The position numbers and the translations under genes were made by a program. Below, piece by piece: positions 45,331-58,058 of a DNA stretch of 64,000 bases. This DNA comes from Cryptomeria japonica (taxonomy: Eukaryota; Streptophyta; Pinopsida; Cupressales; Cupressaceae): NCBI RefSeq assembly GCF_030272615.1, contig NC_081413.1:565827010-565891009 (forward strand), written 5' to 3'. Below the pieces are notes generated by a model. That model searched no databases. It saw only the letters and a list, made by a program, of their open reading frames with translations, and was not told where the DNA came from. Every line of letters starts with the position of its first letter. Position 1 is the first letter of the stretch.

Positions 45331-48300
45331 AGTAATCTGAATCTAGTTTCGAAACTACTATTTAAAAAAAAATTTGAATAAGATTAAGGGGGTCAAATCC
45401 TTCACTCATGAAAAACAAACTCTGATTTGTTTTTAAAAACATAACATAGTGTCAAACGTGCACATCAAAAAAGTCATAGTTAGATTTAGTATTTTGACAA
45501 ATCCTTTGACAGAAAGATAGTTAAGAGTGAGCACTATAAGTTGTGTATTGTTTTGTAATTTTTTGTTGAGTATTTTTTTTAATGATTTTTTCAATCGAGC
45601 GCATCCTGAAAATCAAGTACTTGTTCGTGCGTGAAGCATAACTTGCACCAAAACAATCGAAAATACATTTTAAATTTTTTTTTTTTTGTAAAGAATCAAG
45701 TGCACTACACTAATATATAAAGTTTTTAAAATTTGGATAAGTAGATCAAAAGTTATTAAAAAACAATGGTACACATATGTCTTTGAGAACTATGGAGACA
45801 ATGGTAAAAGAAATTCAATAATAATGTTATTGTTGTTCAAATTTAAAAAAAATTATATGGTTAGAAAACTCAAAAGATGGGTGAAAATATGGTGGCAATT
45901 TTAGAAATACCCACTTGATGAAGTGTAAACCTAATGATGACAAAGTTGACAAACCAAGTTGATAAAACAAAACACATTAAAAAAAACGGAAATGTAGGGA
46001 AATCAAACTTCAAATCCACAACTTTGTCATCCAGGCCTATTCACAAGCCTAAATAGTCAAAAGCGCATACAGGCTCCCTGTACTATAAACAGTGCATACG
46101 AGGTATTTTTAAAAGAAAACCGCATATGAGGTATCTTTACAATAAGCAATGCGTATGTGATGTTAAAGCTAAAACACCACATACATGCTTCTGCTTGTGT
46201 TTAAAATGTGGGTGTGTTCATACATATATGCATATGTATAATATTTAAAATATGATATTTCATATATATATATAATGAGGTGTAGCAAGGTTTGTGTTGT
46301 TACAAATCACAAGCTACCTAGCTATGAGAGGATGCACTCAAAAACTACTTTTAACCTATCTATGATTCTTAGTAATGTCCCTTAGGATGATTGATCCTAG
46401 ATGTAGAGACACACAAAAAAGTAATTTTGTTGGTATGATAAGCAATATCCAAAAGAACTAAGGACAAGACCTCTTTGTGTTGAGAGTTGAATGAAATTGT
46501 GATGTTTGGATTGTGAACTTTGGAATGAATGTGAACCTTGGAATTTATACTAAGGGAATATGAATTTGATGATTGATTTTGAAAATGATTTTGAAGTGAG
46601 AAAGATGGAAGAAAATGAGTATGATGTTTTGATTTTGGAAAGATTAGAAGTGAATGATTTAACAAAATGTAGGAGGATTATGTGAACCTAGGAATCTCTA
46701 ATAAGTGATTATGGGTTGTGGAATGCACATATGATGGAGGAATGCATTGACTATAATTGTGATGATATGATAGAGCCCTTCTTTGAAATAAAGCTTGTAA
46801 TGCAAGTGGTTCTAATTCTCAGTTATTGGTAAAACCATGACTAAATCATGATATCGATGGATGAAAGTGTGATGTTTCAACAACAACAACTTACGTTTTT
46901 TGTACAAGAAATTATTCTATTTTGGGTTTTCTTTTCACTTTGCTTCTTTTTGGTTTTTCAATAAATTGACTTCTTGGCATATTTGAGAGATTTCCAAAGA
47001 TGAAGCATTGATGGCTCTTTTAAGAATGTTGTTTTGCTTGTTGAGATTGTTGTTGGGGTGTAACTTGTTTCAAATGTTTGATTCCTTTGACAAGAAAACA
47101 TGCCAAGCACACACACACATATTCTTGCCCTTTCAAAAATGGCACAAAAGGCATGGGTCTAAATCAACCCATTCATGAAATTTTTGATCTTGAAAATGCA
47201 TGTATGTTCATAGACCTAAAGTTGGCCCAAATTTCCACTAGTATGAAACAAGACAGAGACGACTCAAAATTTTTTTATCCCCCTAAGGTAAAATGGCGAG
47301 TTGCGATATTTTGAGCCCACAACTTGATATTTCTTCGACTTTGGTACTACATACCTTATCCATCCCGCAGTGGCATGTAAGGATGTGATATACTAAGTCT
47401 TGTGCGAGAATAACATATAGGTGGTCCCTATGATGGGGGAGCCACCACTTTCATCAAGCTACAAGTAGCTTTTCAAAAAGCCCTATTTCTACTCAAGGAA
47501 ATATGTATGGTAAGCACCTTGGGAGAAAAAACTTATATGCTCTTGCGCTGAACTTTTCACAAATACCCTCAATCAATAAAATGGGTGGGCTTCTAAAATA
47601 AGAGGTGTGTAGTATTGTTCGATTTCTTTAGATGTAAGTTCATTCTACAGTGATTCATTTAAGAGGCTAGAAACTCACGGTAGGGCCCATATGTCCTTTC
47701 GGCAAGTTACATTGTAGGAACAAATACACCTAAGGCTACAACTTTAGCTCTCACTTGATTTCTATAGTGGCTTGAAGGATTTACCGCTCAAGTTCATCCC
47801 AAGGGTGATGTGTCCCTTGGCAGGCCTCTCTTAAAAATAATTTTTTTTGAGTGTTGCTAACACTTTTCTCTTGCACCTAAGACCACGAGAGCCAAGAGAG
47901 AGGATAGTTTGTGTTAGAATTGAGACCACTTTGCAAATTTGCACAAGTGTGCCAACCACAAAAGATACTTGTTCTTTTTAACCCATCCTCACAATGTGAT
48001 CTATTTGCTACTTCATGATGTTCCTCCAACAACCATGGTGGTCTTTTTAGCGAAGATAGTAAAATGAAGTGTTCAATTTAGCCAAGTTTGCAAAATGTAT
48101 GTTCGTTTTAGGCCAAGATTGTAGCAAGGTGACAATGTGATTGTTCATTTTAACCAAGATAGCAAAGTGTGATTGTTAATTTTAGACCACATGCTCATGC
48201 AAAGCAAAAATTTCCTAGCCTAAGGTTGATCAATTTGCACCATTAGAGATTTTACAAAAAAAATATTGCAAATTAAAAGTCATCAAACCCTACAAGAAAA

Positions 48301-48450
48301 TTTGTTAGAAAGATGCTCCTTGATTTCCTACACAAGATATAAGACCAAAATTAGTTTCTAAAGTCAAAAATAGATTATCATAAGGAAAAATTTAATCTAA
48401 GTTGGAATTTTAAGTTGTATCTTTTTGGAATGCCATGACTTAATTGGTTA
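45331..48450. other. AT-rich region without supported genes
   Basis: 45240-45900 resembles 32740-33360. Around 46050-46160 a short motif recurs (GCGCATAC, GTGCATACGAGGTAT, CCGCATATGAGGTAT, ATGCGTATGTG), in the style of the leader motif blocks above. 47300-47850 has CCCTTGG/AAGGG words like retrotransposon leader core sequence, so a leader remnant is possible. The small minus-strand ORF at 46369-46665 has no recognisable content. Confidence 0.4.
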
Positions 48451-48454
48451 CATG

Positions 48455-48915
48455 CCCAATAGTTATTCTGCTGGCATGCTTTCTTGCAACCCTCTCCACC
48501 TGTTGAATTTGAAAGTTTACGGAGAAGAGGCGTTGCATATGTATTGTGAATGTAAGCTAACTAAAGAGTTTTTAACTCAATCTACCTCATAATTTTAGTT
48601 TAATTGATCTACATCTTCAAAAATTTCATGCATAATTTCTGCTCCTGTGACCTATATATTATTTGTGATCATACAAATTTGTAATAATAAAATGATTTAA
48701 TTGCTTTCATTTGTTCTTTTGCAAGTTTTGCTTCTTTCTTTTTTGCTGGATCTATTTTATTTTGCAGAGATAGCTTCAAAATTCTACATCTCCACCCGCT
48801 GAATTTGAAAGTCTAGTTTAAGATTTCTTAAAGGCTTGCAATGGTTTGCCTCTGTCATTGAAGGTATTGGGTGCACAGTTATATGGCAGAAAGTCCAAAG
48901 ATTACTGGAAATCCC
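48455..48915 (+). pseudogene. TIR-NBS-LRR (NB-ARC) fragment with a local duplication
   Basis: 48465-48535 reads LFCWHAFLQPSPPVEFESL, the RNBS-D-like block of plant TNL resistance proteins. At 48786-48912 the reading SPPAEFESLV, stop, DFLKACNGLPLSLKVLGAQL then YGRKSKDYWKSQ gives the GLPL motif block that should follow it. The two pieces overlap at the SPPVEFESL text, which occurs twice about 280 bp apart with unrelated sequence between. There is no P-loop, kinase-2 or LRR, so this is only a scrap. An acidic ORF in another frame (48836-49156, IWDDSDEDDKIPDGSYYYLY) overlaps its end; I do not recognise it. Confidence 0.7.
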
Positions 48916-49674
48916 AGATGACGATGAGATTTGGGATGATTCAGATGAAGATGACAAGATTCCAGATGGTTCATATTATTATTTGTATTATGTGGAGGAG
49001 GAGAAAGAAAATGGCGAAGAGAGGAAAGTGGTACATATATGGTATTTAGAACATGCACCTTATTATTACTGCCTAGGAAACAAAGCAATAGTAGTGTCTG
49101 TCAAGAGACAAAGAGTTGCGAAGGTCTTTTACCATTTATTGGAACTTCTGGAATAAATGGTAGGTACACAAATGTTTTGTAAGTTACATATTGAAGTTTG
49201 GAGGACAACTAATACTAAGATCAGCTGCAAATATAATACTTGTTTTACAATCACAAATTAAGTTTTATTTATTAAATATAATTATAAAATAGGTAGAGGG
49301 TAAAATATAATTATAAAATATGTAGAGGGTAAATTATAATTATAAAATAAATAGAGGGTAAATATTTTCATTCTTATTAAAAATAAAATGTTAGGGATAT
49401 AGTATCTTAATAGTTGTTTATTTGTTAGTCATTCTTTATTTCTTATGCTTGATTGAGTGTCAATGATTTATGATATTTTTGTTTATTATAATTTTATCTG
49501 ATCTGATAAGAATGTTTATAGTATCATTTTAGTTTATACAAATTTTGATTTGATTTTATGTTTCTATCTTTGATAAATACAAAGATTAATGAGAGTGTTT
49601 TTCTTCTCAAATATAGATGATTGTCATTTGTACATACAAAATACTTCTTTTATATATAATTATTTTATTAAGTC

Positions 49675-49835
49675 AAAGGTTTCTATTTAAAATGGTTTGA
49701 CAAACTTCGCAAATCCATGATGCACATTGTTCAATAGGTGATGCAAGACGATCCAAGCCATTTGGCTGTCAAATTTTCCTATTTTTCATTCATTGATTTT
49801 TGGTTTTTACTACAAGTAACTGGATAGTCATTTAT
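49675..49835 (+). repeat. Dispersed repeat, copy 2
   Basis: This is the partner of 27062-27205, same direction. It ends where the LINE at 49838 begins. Confidence 0.6.
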
Positions 49836-49837
49836 TT

Positions 49838-50860
49838 TAAAAAAAGGTAAAATTTTATTAATCACAAAGAACAGGTACAAAGAAACAGGATTGGAGATCT
49901 CAAAAGAGGCCAACCATTAAATCACCATATCCTTGTCCATTAATGGATCTAACACAACAGAAAGATCGGAAGGCAAAGAACTCTTGTCAACAATATTTCA
50001 TCCCTCCAAATGATCAGATGCCCACTTAGCCAAACAATCTACAATGCCATTCCATTCTAGAGGAATATGAAAAAAAGAGAGAATAAAAATCCCACTTATT
50101 TTGAGAATCTATTGAAGAACTTGAGATATATGGCAGTCAACCCATCCAACGCCCTCGTAGTCAACATAAAAATCATTGCTTGTGAATCAGATTCACAGAT
50201 AACCCTGAGCATAAGCTTGTTGAATCGCATGTCAAATAGCAAGAACTTTCGAAAGAAGAAATGAATCCCTCCACCATAATCTCGACCAATACCTCCAATC
50301 CTTGTTGAACTAGGATTCCCTAGAGAAGAACCATTAGTATTAATCTTGAGAAATCCAAGATGAGCAGGGCGTCATCTACCATCTCTTAGTATTTTTCTTA
50401 ACTTTTGATAGACATCCAAATCAGCAGGGGTCACATTTAGCCTGAACCGTCTCTTGAAGAGCATAAAGTACTCATTGCCACAGTTGCATAACAACCAATT
50501 TTGCTTCCTGAAAAATCCGTTGGTTCCTTTCTAATGAAAGATGCCATAAAATGAAAGAATTTGTGTTTGGTCTAGGCACAATAATTCGATCCTTCATAAT
50601 GGACGCAGAGGAAGGCGAGGAAGGGTGAATTTGATCCTTGACCCAGGGACTGGATTGACATCATGCCATAATAGTCTTCTAATATACATGACCCACTGTG
50701 GAAGGTGTTCTTCAACCCAAATCCAAAAATCTTGTTGCTTACTAGTAGTTTTAGTGGGGTGTGAGCGGAATCCATTTCTCTGCCCAACTCTGATGCAGAA
50801 CATCGCATAAGATATCAAGGCAATCACACTTTATTTGTGTAGTTGTATCTTGCAATGGAG
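49838..50860 (-). pseudogene. LINE ORF2 RNase H remnant with 3' end
   Basis: On the minus strand the RNase H start reads GFLKINTNGSSLGNPSSTRI then GGIGRDYGGG near 50340-50270. RVICESDSQAMIF follows near 50200, then DCLAKWASDH near 50030. The reading ends in a segment like VSLYLFFVINKILPFF. The 3' terminus is GATTAATAAAATTTTACC at about 49845-49865, a common plant LINE 3' end. Several stops and frameshifts are present. Confidence 0.75.
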
Positions 50861-51282
50861 CCTACAAAATCTCATTAATAAATACACATTGTATTTTTTT
50901 AATATATTTTCCTTTTTAAAAGTGGAAAAATTATTGTTCATCAAAGTCAATTTTTTCACTGAGATCAAAGTTCATTTTTATTTTTGTTTTGTGTTGTAAG
51001 GTTTGACATTTCATTGTAAGTGTTTTTTAAAGGGAGATGCCTATGTTGATAAAGAAACATGAAGAGATCAAATTGGGAGACTTAACTAGATGTCATGTCT
51101 CTAATCACAAGAAATATTTTGGTTCCTATCTAACACTGAAGAAACTCTTGGCCTGAAGAAACATTTCTCCCTTTATTCTCTAGCAAATATACTTAAATAG
51201 TGATTTACTAATTACATGTTCTTAAAAGAAACATAAACCTGATTAATGAACATGGCAAGTCAGTACTCATACATGTCTCAAG
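50861..51282. other. AT-rich region without recognisable features
   Basis: I see no gene or repeat unit here beyond A/T runs. Confidence 0.6.
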
Positions 51283-52480
51283 GGGTAATGTGATTTCTCA
51301 AGGGGTAATGTGATTGATAATGTCTTAAGGGGTCCTATTTCAGCTAGAGGTCCTCATACTAAATGTTGAAAGTATACATTAAAACTATGTTAAGTATGAA
51401 AGCTTGCTTAAGGGTCATGATTGAACTTATATATGAGTACATATATGTCAAGTATGGAAGCTTAAGAGACCTCCTAATTGTTTATCCAATTGTTAAAAGT
51501 ATGAAAATTATATGATAGGATGTCAAGTAAGGGGAATTCAACGAGATCTTAGATATAAATGAAAGCTTAAATAAGGGGTCATGTACAATTGAGAATATAG
51601 GTCAAGGGGTTCTAGTTCAGCTAGAGGTCCTAATCATGAACATTTGTTAAGTATACATGTTGAAAGTATGTTTGAGTATGAAAGAGATTAAGGGGTCATG
51701 ATCGAACTTATATATGTCTAAACATTAAAGTTACATTTCAAGTATGAAAGCTTAAGCCTAGAACATGTCAAGGACCATTTTGGAATGAGAAGGCTTAATG
51801 GGTTAATATCTAGTTCATGTGTCTTAAGGGGGTCATTATAAGATGGCTTAAGGGGAGTTCAATAAATGATATCTTAAGGAGTCATGCAATCTTGAGGATT
51901 TACATCTTAAGGGGTCCTAGTTCAACTAGAGGTCCTAATCCTAAATGTTCAAAGTACACATTGAAATAGTTTAAGGGGTTATGATCAAACTTAAATGTCT
52001 AATTGTTAAGTACATGCCAAGTATGAAAGTTTAAGCCTTGGATATGATCAAGAATGTCAAGGGGTCATATCTAATATGATGTCACTCAAGTATGAGGTTA
52101 GCTTAAATTTTCAAGATATAGGTCATATGGAGGAAGGCTCAAGGGCTCAAGATCTAGTTCATGTGTCTTAAGGGGGTCATTATAGAATGAATAAAGGGGA
52201 TGCCAACATGATTATATAAATGAAATATTGAGGGGTCATGCGATTGAGAATGTCTTAAGGGGTCCTAGTTCATAGTCCATGTCAAGTATGACCAATTGGC
52301 TTAAATTGTTCATCTAGAGGTCCTAATAAAAAATGTCACTTGTATACATTGTTCAAGTACATGTTAAGAATGAGAGAGCTTAAGGGATCATGTGATTGAA
52401 CTTATATTTTGTGAGTATATATGTCAAGTATGGAAGCTTAATAAGAGGTCTTAATTGGTGATCTAATTGTTAAGTACATG
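51283..52480 (+). repeat. Tandem repeat of about 300 bp, four degenerate units
   Basis: Units begin near 51323, 51601, 51907 and 52252 with CTTAAGGGGTCCTAGTTCAG followed by CTAGAGGTCCTAAT. Each continues with AAGTATACAT, TTAAGGGGTCATGATTGAAC and AAGTATGAAAGCTTAAG. The word TAAGGGGTCAT is also the core of the palindromic array at 34535-36820, so the two may be related. Confidence 0.7.
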
Positions 52481-52560
52481 TTTTGGTTTTGGTTTTGGTT
52501 TTGACTTTCATTTTCGTTTTCATTTTGTTTTCATTTTCATTTTCATTTTCTCCTTTTGTG
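52481..52560 (+). repeat. Short low-complexity repeat
   Basis: GGTTTT units pass into CATTTT units over about 80 bp. It directly follows the 300-bp tandem repeat. Confidence 0.8.
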
Positions 52561-54634
52561 CATGTATGATTATGCAAAACAAACTATTTTACAAAAAAAT
52601 ATAATCCACATAAATTTTAAAACATGCACAAACATAAAATTATAAATTACTATAATATTAAAACCTAAAATCAAATTTTTTAATAAAAACTAAACAACAT
52701 ATTTTTTTTATTTAAAATAAAAAATGCATAAATAATAAAACAAGGAAAAAAGGGAAAAAACCTACTTGGAGGGGTTGCTAGGTGACTACCTGAGCTCTTT
52801 GAGTCAAGATCCCAAGTCATTCTGAGGGTGAAAATTAACCAAATCCCATTTTTTCAAAAAAATTAATACTTTTTTGAAACGAGATCTTGGTTTGTTTAAA
52901 ATGAGATTTCGATTAAATTGAAACGAGATATTTTTCCAAAATTTTAGGTTTGGTATCCCGTCGCTAATGAGATCCCATTTTGTCTTTTATCTCAGGATAC
53001 CAAAGTTGAATGGGAACTCGTTTCATGTGGCACAATTTACAAAAAATGACTAAACTGTGTAAAAGTTGCAAATTCTAGAAATGGACTCAACTTCTTGCTC
53101 TTATCCATCTACCTGAATGATAAAAAAGATATAAAAAATATGTATAATTATCATAAATTATTGAACAACATAAATTATTGAACAAGGTATGATTATCCAT
53201 CAAACATAAAAGCATATGAAACTATAACTTCAATGATTCAGGAAAATATGTATGATTTTTTTTTAAAAATGCAGATATCTAAACTAAGGGTAGGAGCCCT
53301 CATGTGTTAAATTTGGAAGCTTAGACAACGTATGCAAAGAAAAAGATGTCATCTTTGGTATCATTTATTTTCTTATACATCTTATTGTGTGGGCATTAAA
53401 GTAGAATAAGATTTTATAATGAACATTCATAAGAAATTACACATGTCACATCACATGATTACAATGATGTTAGACAAAATCATGCACCAACAATTAGTAC
53501 AAACTAATATCTAATCCATTGGAATGGAAATAAAGCATTAAAAAATAAAGATATGAAACAAAATTGATTTATTTTAACATACTTATTTTAACTAAATAAT
53601 TTGGCTATAATATAGGCAATCTACGAAAGGTTGTTCAAATCTTTTAGAGTTGAAGGAACTTTTCAAAAAGCTACAACTTAAAATTCCAATCATATCATTA
53701 TTGCTCTTAAATATCACAACTATAAGTTGGTAGATGAAAAGTAAGGAATATATGTAATGCCTATCCCAAATCAAATTGTTTGTGGAAGCCATCAATAAAT
53801 TATACTTCTTCTTCTACTTAAGAATATTATAAATAAGGAAAAGTTGCAAATTATGAAACCTATATTTTCTCTTCTAGTGAAGAGTAATATCAATAAGGAA
53901 AACTTGCAATTTTCATGAAATAAATAGTTGTACTACTACTAACTAACTAGACTAAGTATAAGCTAATTAGACTAAACACTACCTATCAAATCCATTCTCA
54001 AATAGAACTAAAAACTAAATTGAAAGAAGCTAAAGAAAAAACAATCATAATGAGACGAGTGAAAATGCATGTCTTCAAGATATTTTTGTTATTTAATTTA
54101 ATTTTTTAATTCTTAAATTTTATTTACTTTTCTTTTCTCTTAACTCCATATTTAAAATTTAATTATTATATTCCTTTTAATGTATCAAACAATGAAATCA
54201 ACAAACTTAGAGTCTTGATATTTCAACTCCTGATATTTGAACTTGAGTTCAAATAACTAGCGACTACATTTAATTTAAGTTACTTAATTTGATTTCATTT
54301 TAGTAATTCAATTCAATTTCATTGACACTCACAAGCATGCCAAATTAAATGCCTTTAATTTTTATTAATAGACATTTTTACATCCATATGTGAGTGTAAT
54401 ACACCTCTCGACGTAATTACACAACTGTTTCGAAAATGTCATAGAGTGTACACAGTAATGTGTTGATATTGTATAATGTATGTTGACAATTAATTTGTAT
54501 CCTTTTTTTTTCAGTTTCTCTAAAATGATTTTCCATGTAAGTCTTGTGTTACAATGGTTTGTTGATTTTATTCCTATTTTTATTTCAGAGATGGCATTAA
54601 CAAAAAAATTAACCATGGACTAAACTTATTTTCC
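52561..54634. other. AT-rich region without recognisable features
   Basis: No supported gene lies here. Around 52840-53030 the words GAAACGAGAT and AATGAGATCCCATTT recur a few times, a possible short degenerate repeat. The small ORFs at 53592-53795 and 54365-54616 have no recognisable content. Confidence 0.55.
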
Positions 54635-54659
54635 ATATATATATATATATATATATATA
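54635..54659. repeat. (TA)12 microsatellite
   Basis: An uninterrupted run of TA, just before LINE sequence begins. Confidence 0.95.
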
Positions 54660-56260
54660 ATGTTGTTGTTGATGAGGTTCCAAGAACAAGTTTAGCTGAG
54701 AAAGGATCTACGATTTCAAATGCTATTAGAAAGGAAGCATATCTCTTTGAGAAGGGTCTTTCTTGGATTGCTTATTCAAGACCCAATTCTCCATTTTGGA
54801 TAGATTCTTGGGACCTTAATCCTTCGATTTTCACTACCTATCATCATCTTCTTGTCTTGAGTAAGATTTTATTGGAGGCAAGTAGGTATATAAAACTTTA
54901 TTCCAAGAAATCTTGATTGGTGGGCAAAACGCATCTTTACTTTTAGAAGGATTTGAGCTATTGGTTAGTGCAAGGTGATTTGAATGATTGGGCTACTCTT
55001 TATTCTAATTTGACAAATTGTTCTCATTGTTCTTTGGAGAAGGTTGAAGCCCTTGCATGGGGCTATGATCTAAAGGGAGATTATGTGGTGTTTAGGGGAT
55101 ACTAGCTCTTAGAAAGGATGCTATTTTTCCTTGGAGGCAAAAAATATGGAATAATTACTATTGACCAAAGTGTAACTTTTTTTTTGGCTTCTTTGTTAAA
55201 ATAAATGTCTCACTTGTGGCAATATAAGAAGAAAAGGTTTCCAGGGTCCTTCCAAATATGTTTTTTATGTCCTATTAGTTCATGCTACTTCTTTGCTTGA
55301 ATTCTAGGCTAGCTTGGGGCAACCTCCTTTTGTGGCTTCAATTTTGTTAGTTGCTTGATAAATTTAGTTGGAAATAAATCATTAGGTTTTCCAAGATTAT
55401 TAGAGTTTTTTTGGGTATATTTGGCCAAATATTTTGGATTCACTTACAAAAAATTATTGGCTAAATGCTCTATTGAGGTTGTACTATCTATTTCCGACAA
55501 TTTGATTTTAAAGAAGTTAGATTTGGGGTATTCTAAATTTCTACTAATCCTAGTTCTAGGATTAAATCTTGAAATAAGGTGAATAAAGCTAGTAAAGGGC
55601 TTTCCCCTCCATTGGGATTTTTGAAATTAATAGTAATGGTTCTTCATGAGGTAATCTAGGAGTTGTAGGAATTAGTGGAGTTGGGAGATATAATGTTGAG
55701 TCAGTTAACTTCTTCTTCTCTTCAACTATGGGGACTAGTACTAATAATCTAATGGAGGCTTGGTCTATTCTTTTGGGTATGGAGAAAGCTTGTGAACTAG
55801 GTTAGAAAAATGTTATACTGTGAGATTGGATTCCATGATTTTGGGTTCTCTTCTAATTAATGGGCTTTTTTTAACATCTTCTTAAAGTTCAACTTTCGAT
55901 TCATATTCTTAGAGAGTGGAATGTTGTTGGTAATTATTTGGGTAAATGGGCATCTGATGTTAATCATAACTTGAATGTTCTGGAATGGAGATCCCTATCT
56001 TCATATCAATCTCTTTAACTCCTAAAAATCATTTAGAATGATTTGTGATAATGGTTTATAATTTTATTTAGGTTGTCTGAGCCTTCCTAATTTTGTGAAT
56101 TTCTTTGAGTCCTCAAGGTGGGTGGTCTGAAGTAGACCTCCTTGAATTTTTACTCAAAGGGCATAAATGACAATGATTGTTGTATGGAAATATTTATGTT
56201 TTTTTTTTTCAAATTTAAAAATATTATATTTATCTTTTTTTCGATAAAAAAAAAAGATAA
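54660..56260 (+). pseudogene. LINE ORF2 remnant, post-RT to RNase H and 3' end
   Basis: The reading GSTISNAIRKEAYLFEKGLS then WIAYSRPNSPFWIDSWDLNP at 54700-54820 is the post-RT segment of plant LINEs. From 55640 INSNGSS, GNLGVVGISGVGRYNVESVN and EAWSILLGMEKACELG form the start of an RNase H domain, with many stops after that. GGWSEVDLLEFLLKGHK near 56120 looks like the protein end. The 3' tail is TTTTTTTCGATAAAAAAAAA at about 56231-56255. The middle (55080-55630) is too decayed to read. Confidence 0.7.
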
Positions 56261-56884
56261 TGGGATGACACCATCTATATAAAGAATGAATGTCTAGATG
56301 CAAAGGATGCAATAAATGTTAGATGTAAAAGAGTGTGTAAGAAAATGGGTAAGTTATAGTTGGATTTGTGGAAATATGTGTAAATGAGAAGTAAATGATA
56401 TGGATTGAGTCAAATTGTGCAGATGATTATATCATTTATTGATATCTGGTTGTATTAAAATACTCTCTTAAAGTAAACACAAAATTAAATAATAATTAAC
56501 ATAGATATATAAATTTCACCATCACAATTATGCATGATCACACTACCAATCCACTTATATATTTCTTATATAAAAAATAAATATTATCTATATTATGAAA
56601 TACCAAATTTCATATAACAATTTAAATCTATTTCAACACAATCTATTGTATAAACAAATAAATTAATACTAAAATAGATAAAAAGACCTTGCTAACATTA
56701 CATTAGAATAAAAGATGTCCAAAAAATTACTAGACAATATATTAATTACAAACATTATCTCAAATCTTCAATTGAATATTGAAAGAGGCATAAAAACACA
56801 TCTACCTAGTAATACATTGAAAAACAAATCAATATGTACTCTGCCTTGCAACTGAATTTTTTTGTTATCAACAATATAATTTTT

Positions 56885-57312
56885 TGATCCCATGGAGGGC
56901 GGCTTCCTTAAAAATAGAGCTGGGGGAGCTGAGAATTTTTAGGAAAAAATTAAACATCGTGGTCTCATGAGTTTTGTTATGCAACCAGCTTAAAAATTTG
57001 AACTACTAAATTTAAGGAAGTTTGAGCACAAAAATGGGTAAAATTCATTAAATAAATATCATTTTCCCTCTTCATTTGATTTTGGTGGGAAATGGAATGT
57101 GCAAATTATTGACAAGTGGCAAACAAAGTTCCTAAGCTGGTGGGGCAATTTCTAGCCCCACCCTTTTTTTTTGCCTGCTTAATAAAAAGTAGGGGCTTCC
57201 TTTTTTGGGGGAACTATTCCAATTAATCCCCTAGAGGAAAAAAAAATTGCTCATGAGACCATTTCTTCCTTAAAAATAGAGCCCAAGCCCCTCGCATGGG
57301 ACCCCAACACCA
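56885..57312. repeat. Foldback or MITE-like inverted repeat
   Basis: The left end GATCCCATGGAGGG pairs with CCCCTCGCATGGGACCCC at the right, with gaps. Further in, TGGTCTCATGAG on the left has its complement CTCATGAGACCA on the right, and CTTCCTTAAAAATAGAG occurs on both sides as a direct repeat. The ends are imperfect and no target duplication is seen. Confidence 0.35.
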
Positions 57313-57702
57313 AAAAAAAATATTTAAATTACTTTAACTAAGCTTGAACCATGACTAAAGTTTTCCAAAACAAAGGAGCACCTATAGTTCCATTGTCACT
57401 GCTATCAATCATACATGAAGAAGGAAGAAACACAAGAAATCCATTAATTTTTTTTAATTTTTCAACTTGATTGGTGAAAGTTTTATGAATAACTAGTGGA
57501 AAGCAATAAAAATATTATAATACCCAAAAGGATCCAGTGTAATCATATATACTATGATATTGAGTTCCTATTCAAGGGAAAAGAATTTACAAGTACAGAA
57601 TAAATGCTTACAATGATCAATGTGGACACGGATAAGTTCCATCTAAGAATAATTCATGAATGAAACATAACTAGCTCATCTAGAAACATTAAACATGCCT
57701 GA

Positions 57703-58058
57703 TTACTGAGTACTAGCTTGATATTTCAAGGAGAGAGAGAGAGAGAGAGAGATTGGATATTTTGGCAAAGGCATTTCATTCCCCTGAGTACCATCATCAT
57801 CTTCTTCGATCAATTGGTAGATCCTACTTGATTTAGACGAAGATTTGTTCTTTCTTGAAAATCTTGCCCCAAAAAAATTCTTGGAATGAGAGATGGTAAA
57901 TGGCATTCCTCAATCCTTACTGGACCCACACAATTTTTGGCCCTTTCTTGAAACATCTGATAGATGGCTTCAAAATCTTGCAAAGAAAGAGTTGGGGAAG
58001 CCGCGGAACTTGCAGCTCTTGCTTCAAACATCCCATAAATGGAAGCAATATATTCCAA
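57703..58058 (-). pseudogene. Possible coding remnant, unrecognised
   Basis: The minus strand reads ARAASSAASPTLSLQDFEAI then YQMFQERAKNCVGPVRIEEC. It may switch frame near 57900 to FFGARFSRKNKSSSKSSRIY then QLIEEDDDGTQGNEMPLPKY. The mix looks like a helical, basic-then-acidic protein, but I recognise no family. A GA repeat overlaps the end, giving the Ser/Leu run there. Confidence 0.25.
57730..57752. repeat. (GA)n microsatellite
   Basis: A GAGAGA run of 23 bp. Confidence 0.95.

Noticed and set aside
48836-49156. 106-codon acidic plus-strand ORF as a host gene.
   Set aside because: It overlaps the GLPL block of the NBS fragment in another frame and has no recognisable domain. I mention it only in that entry.
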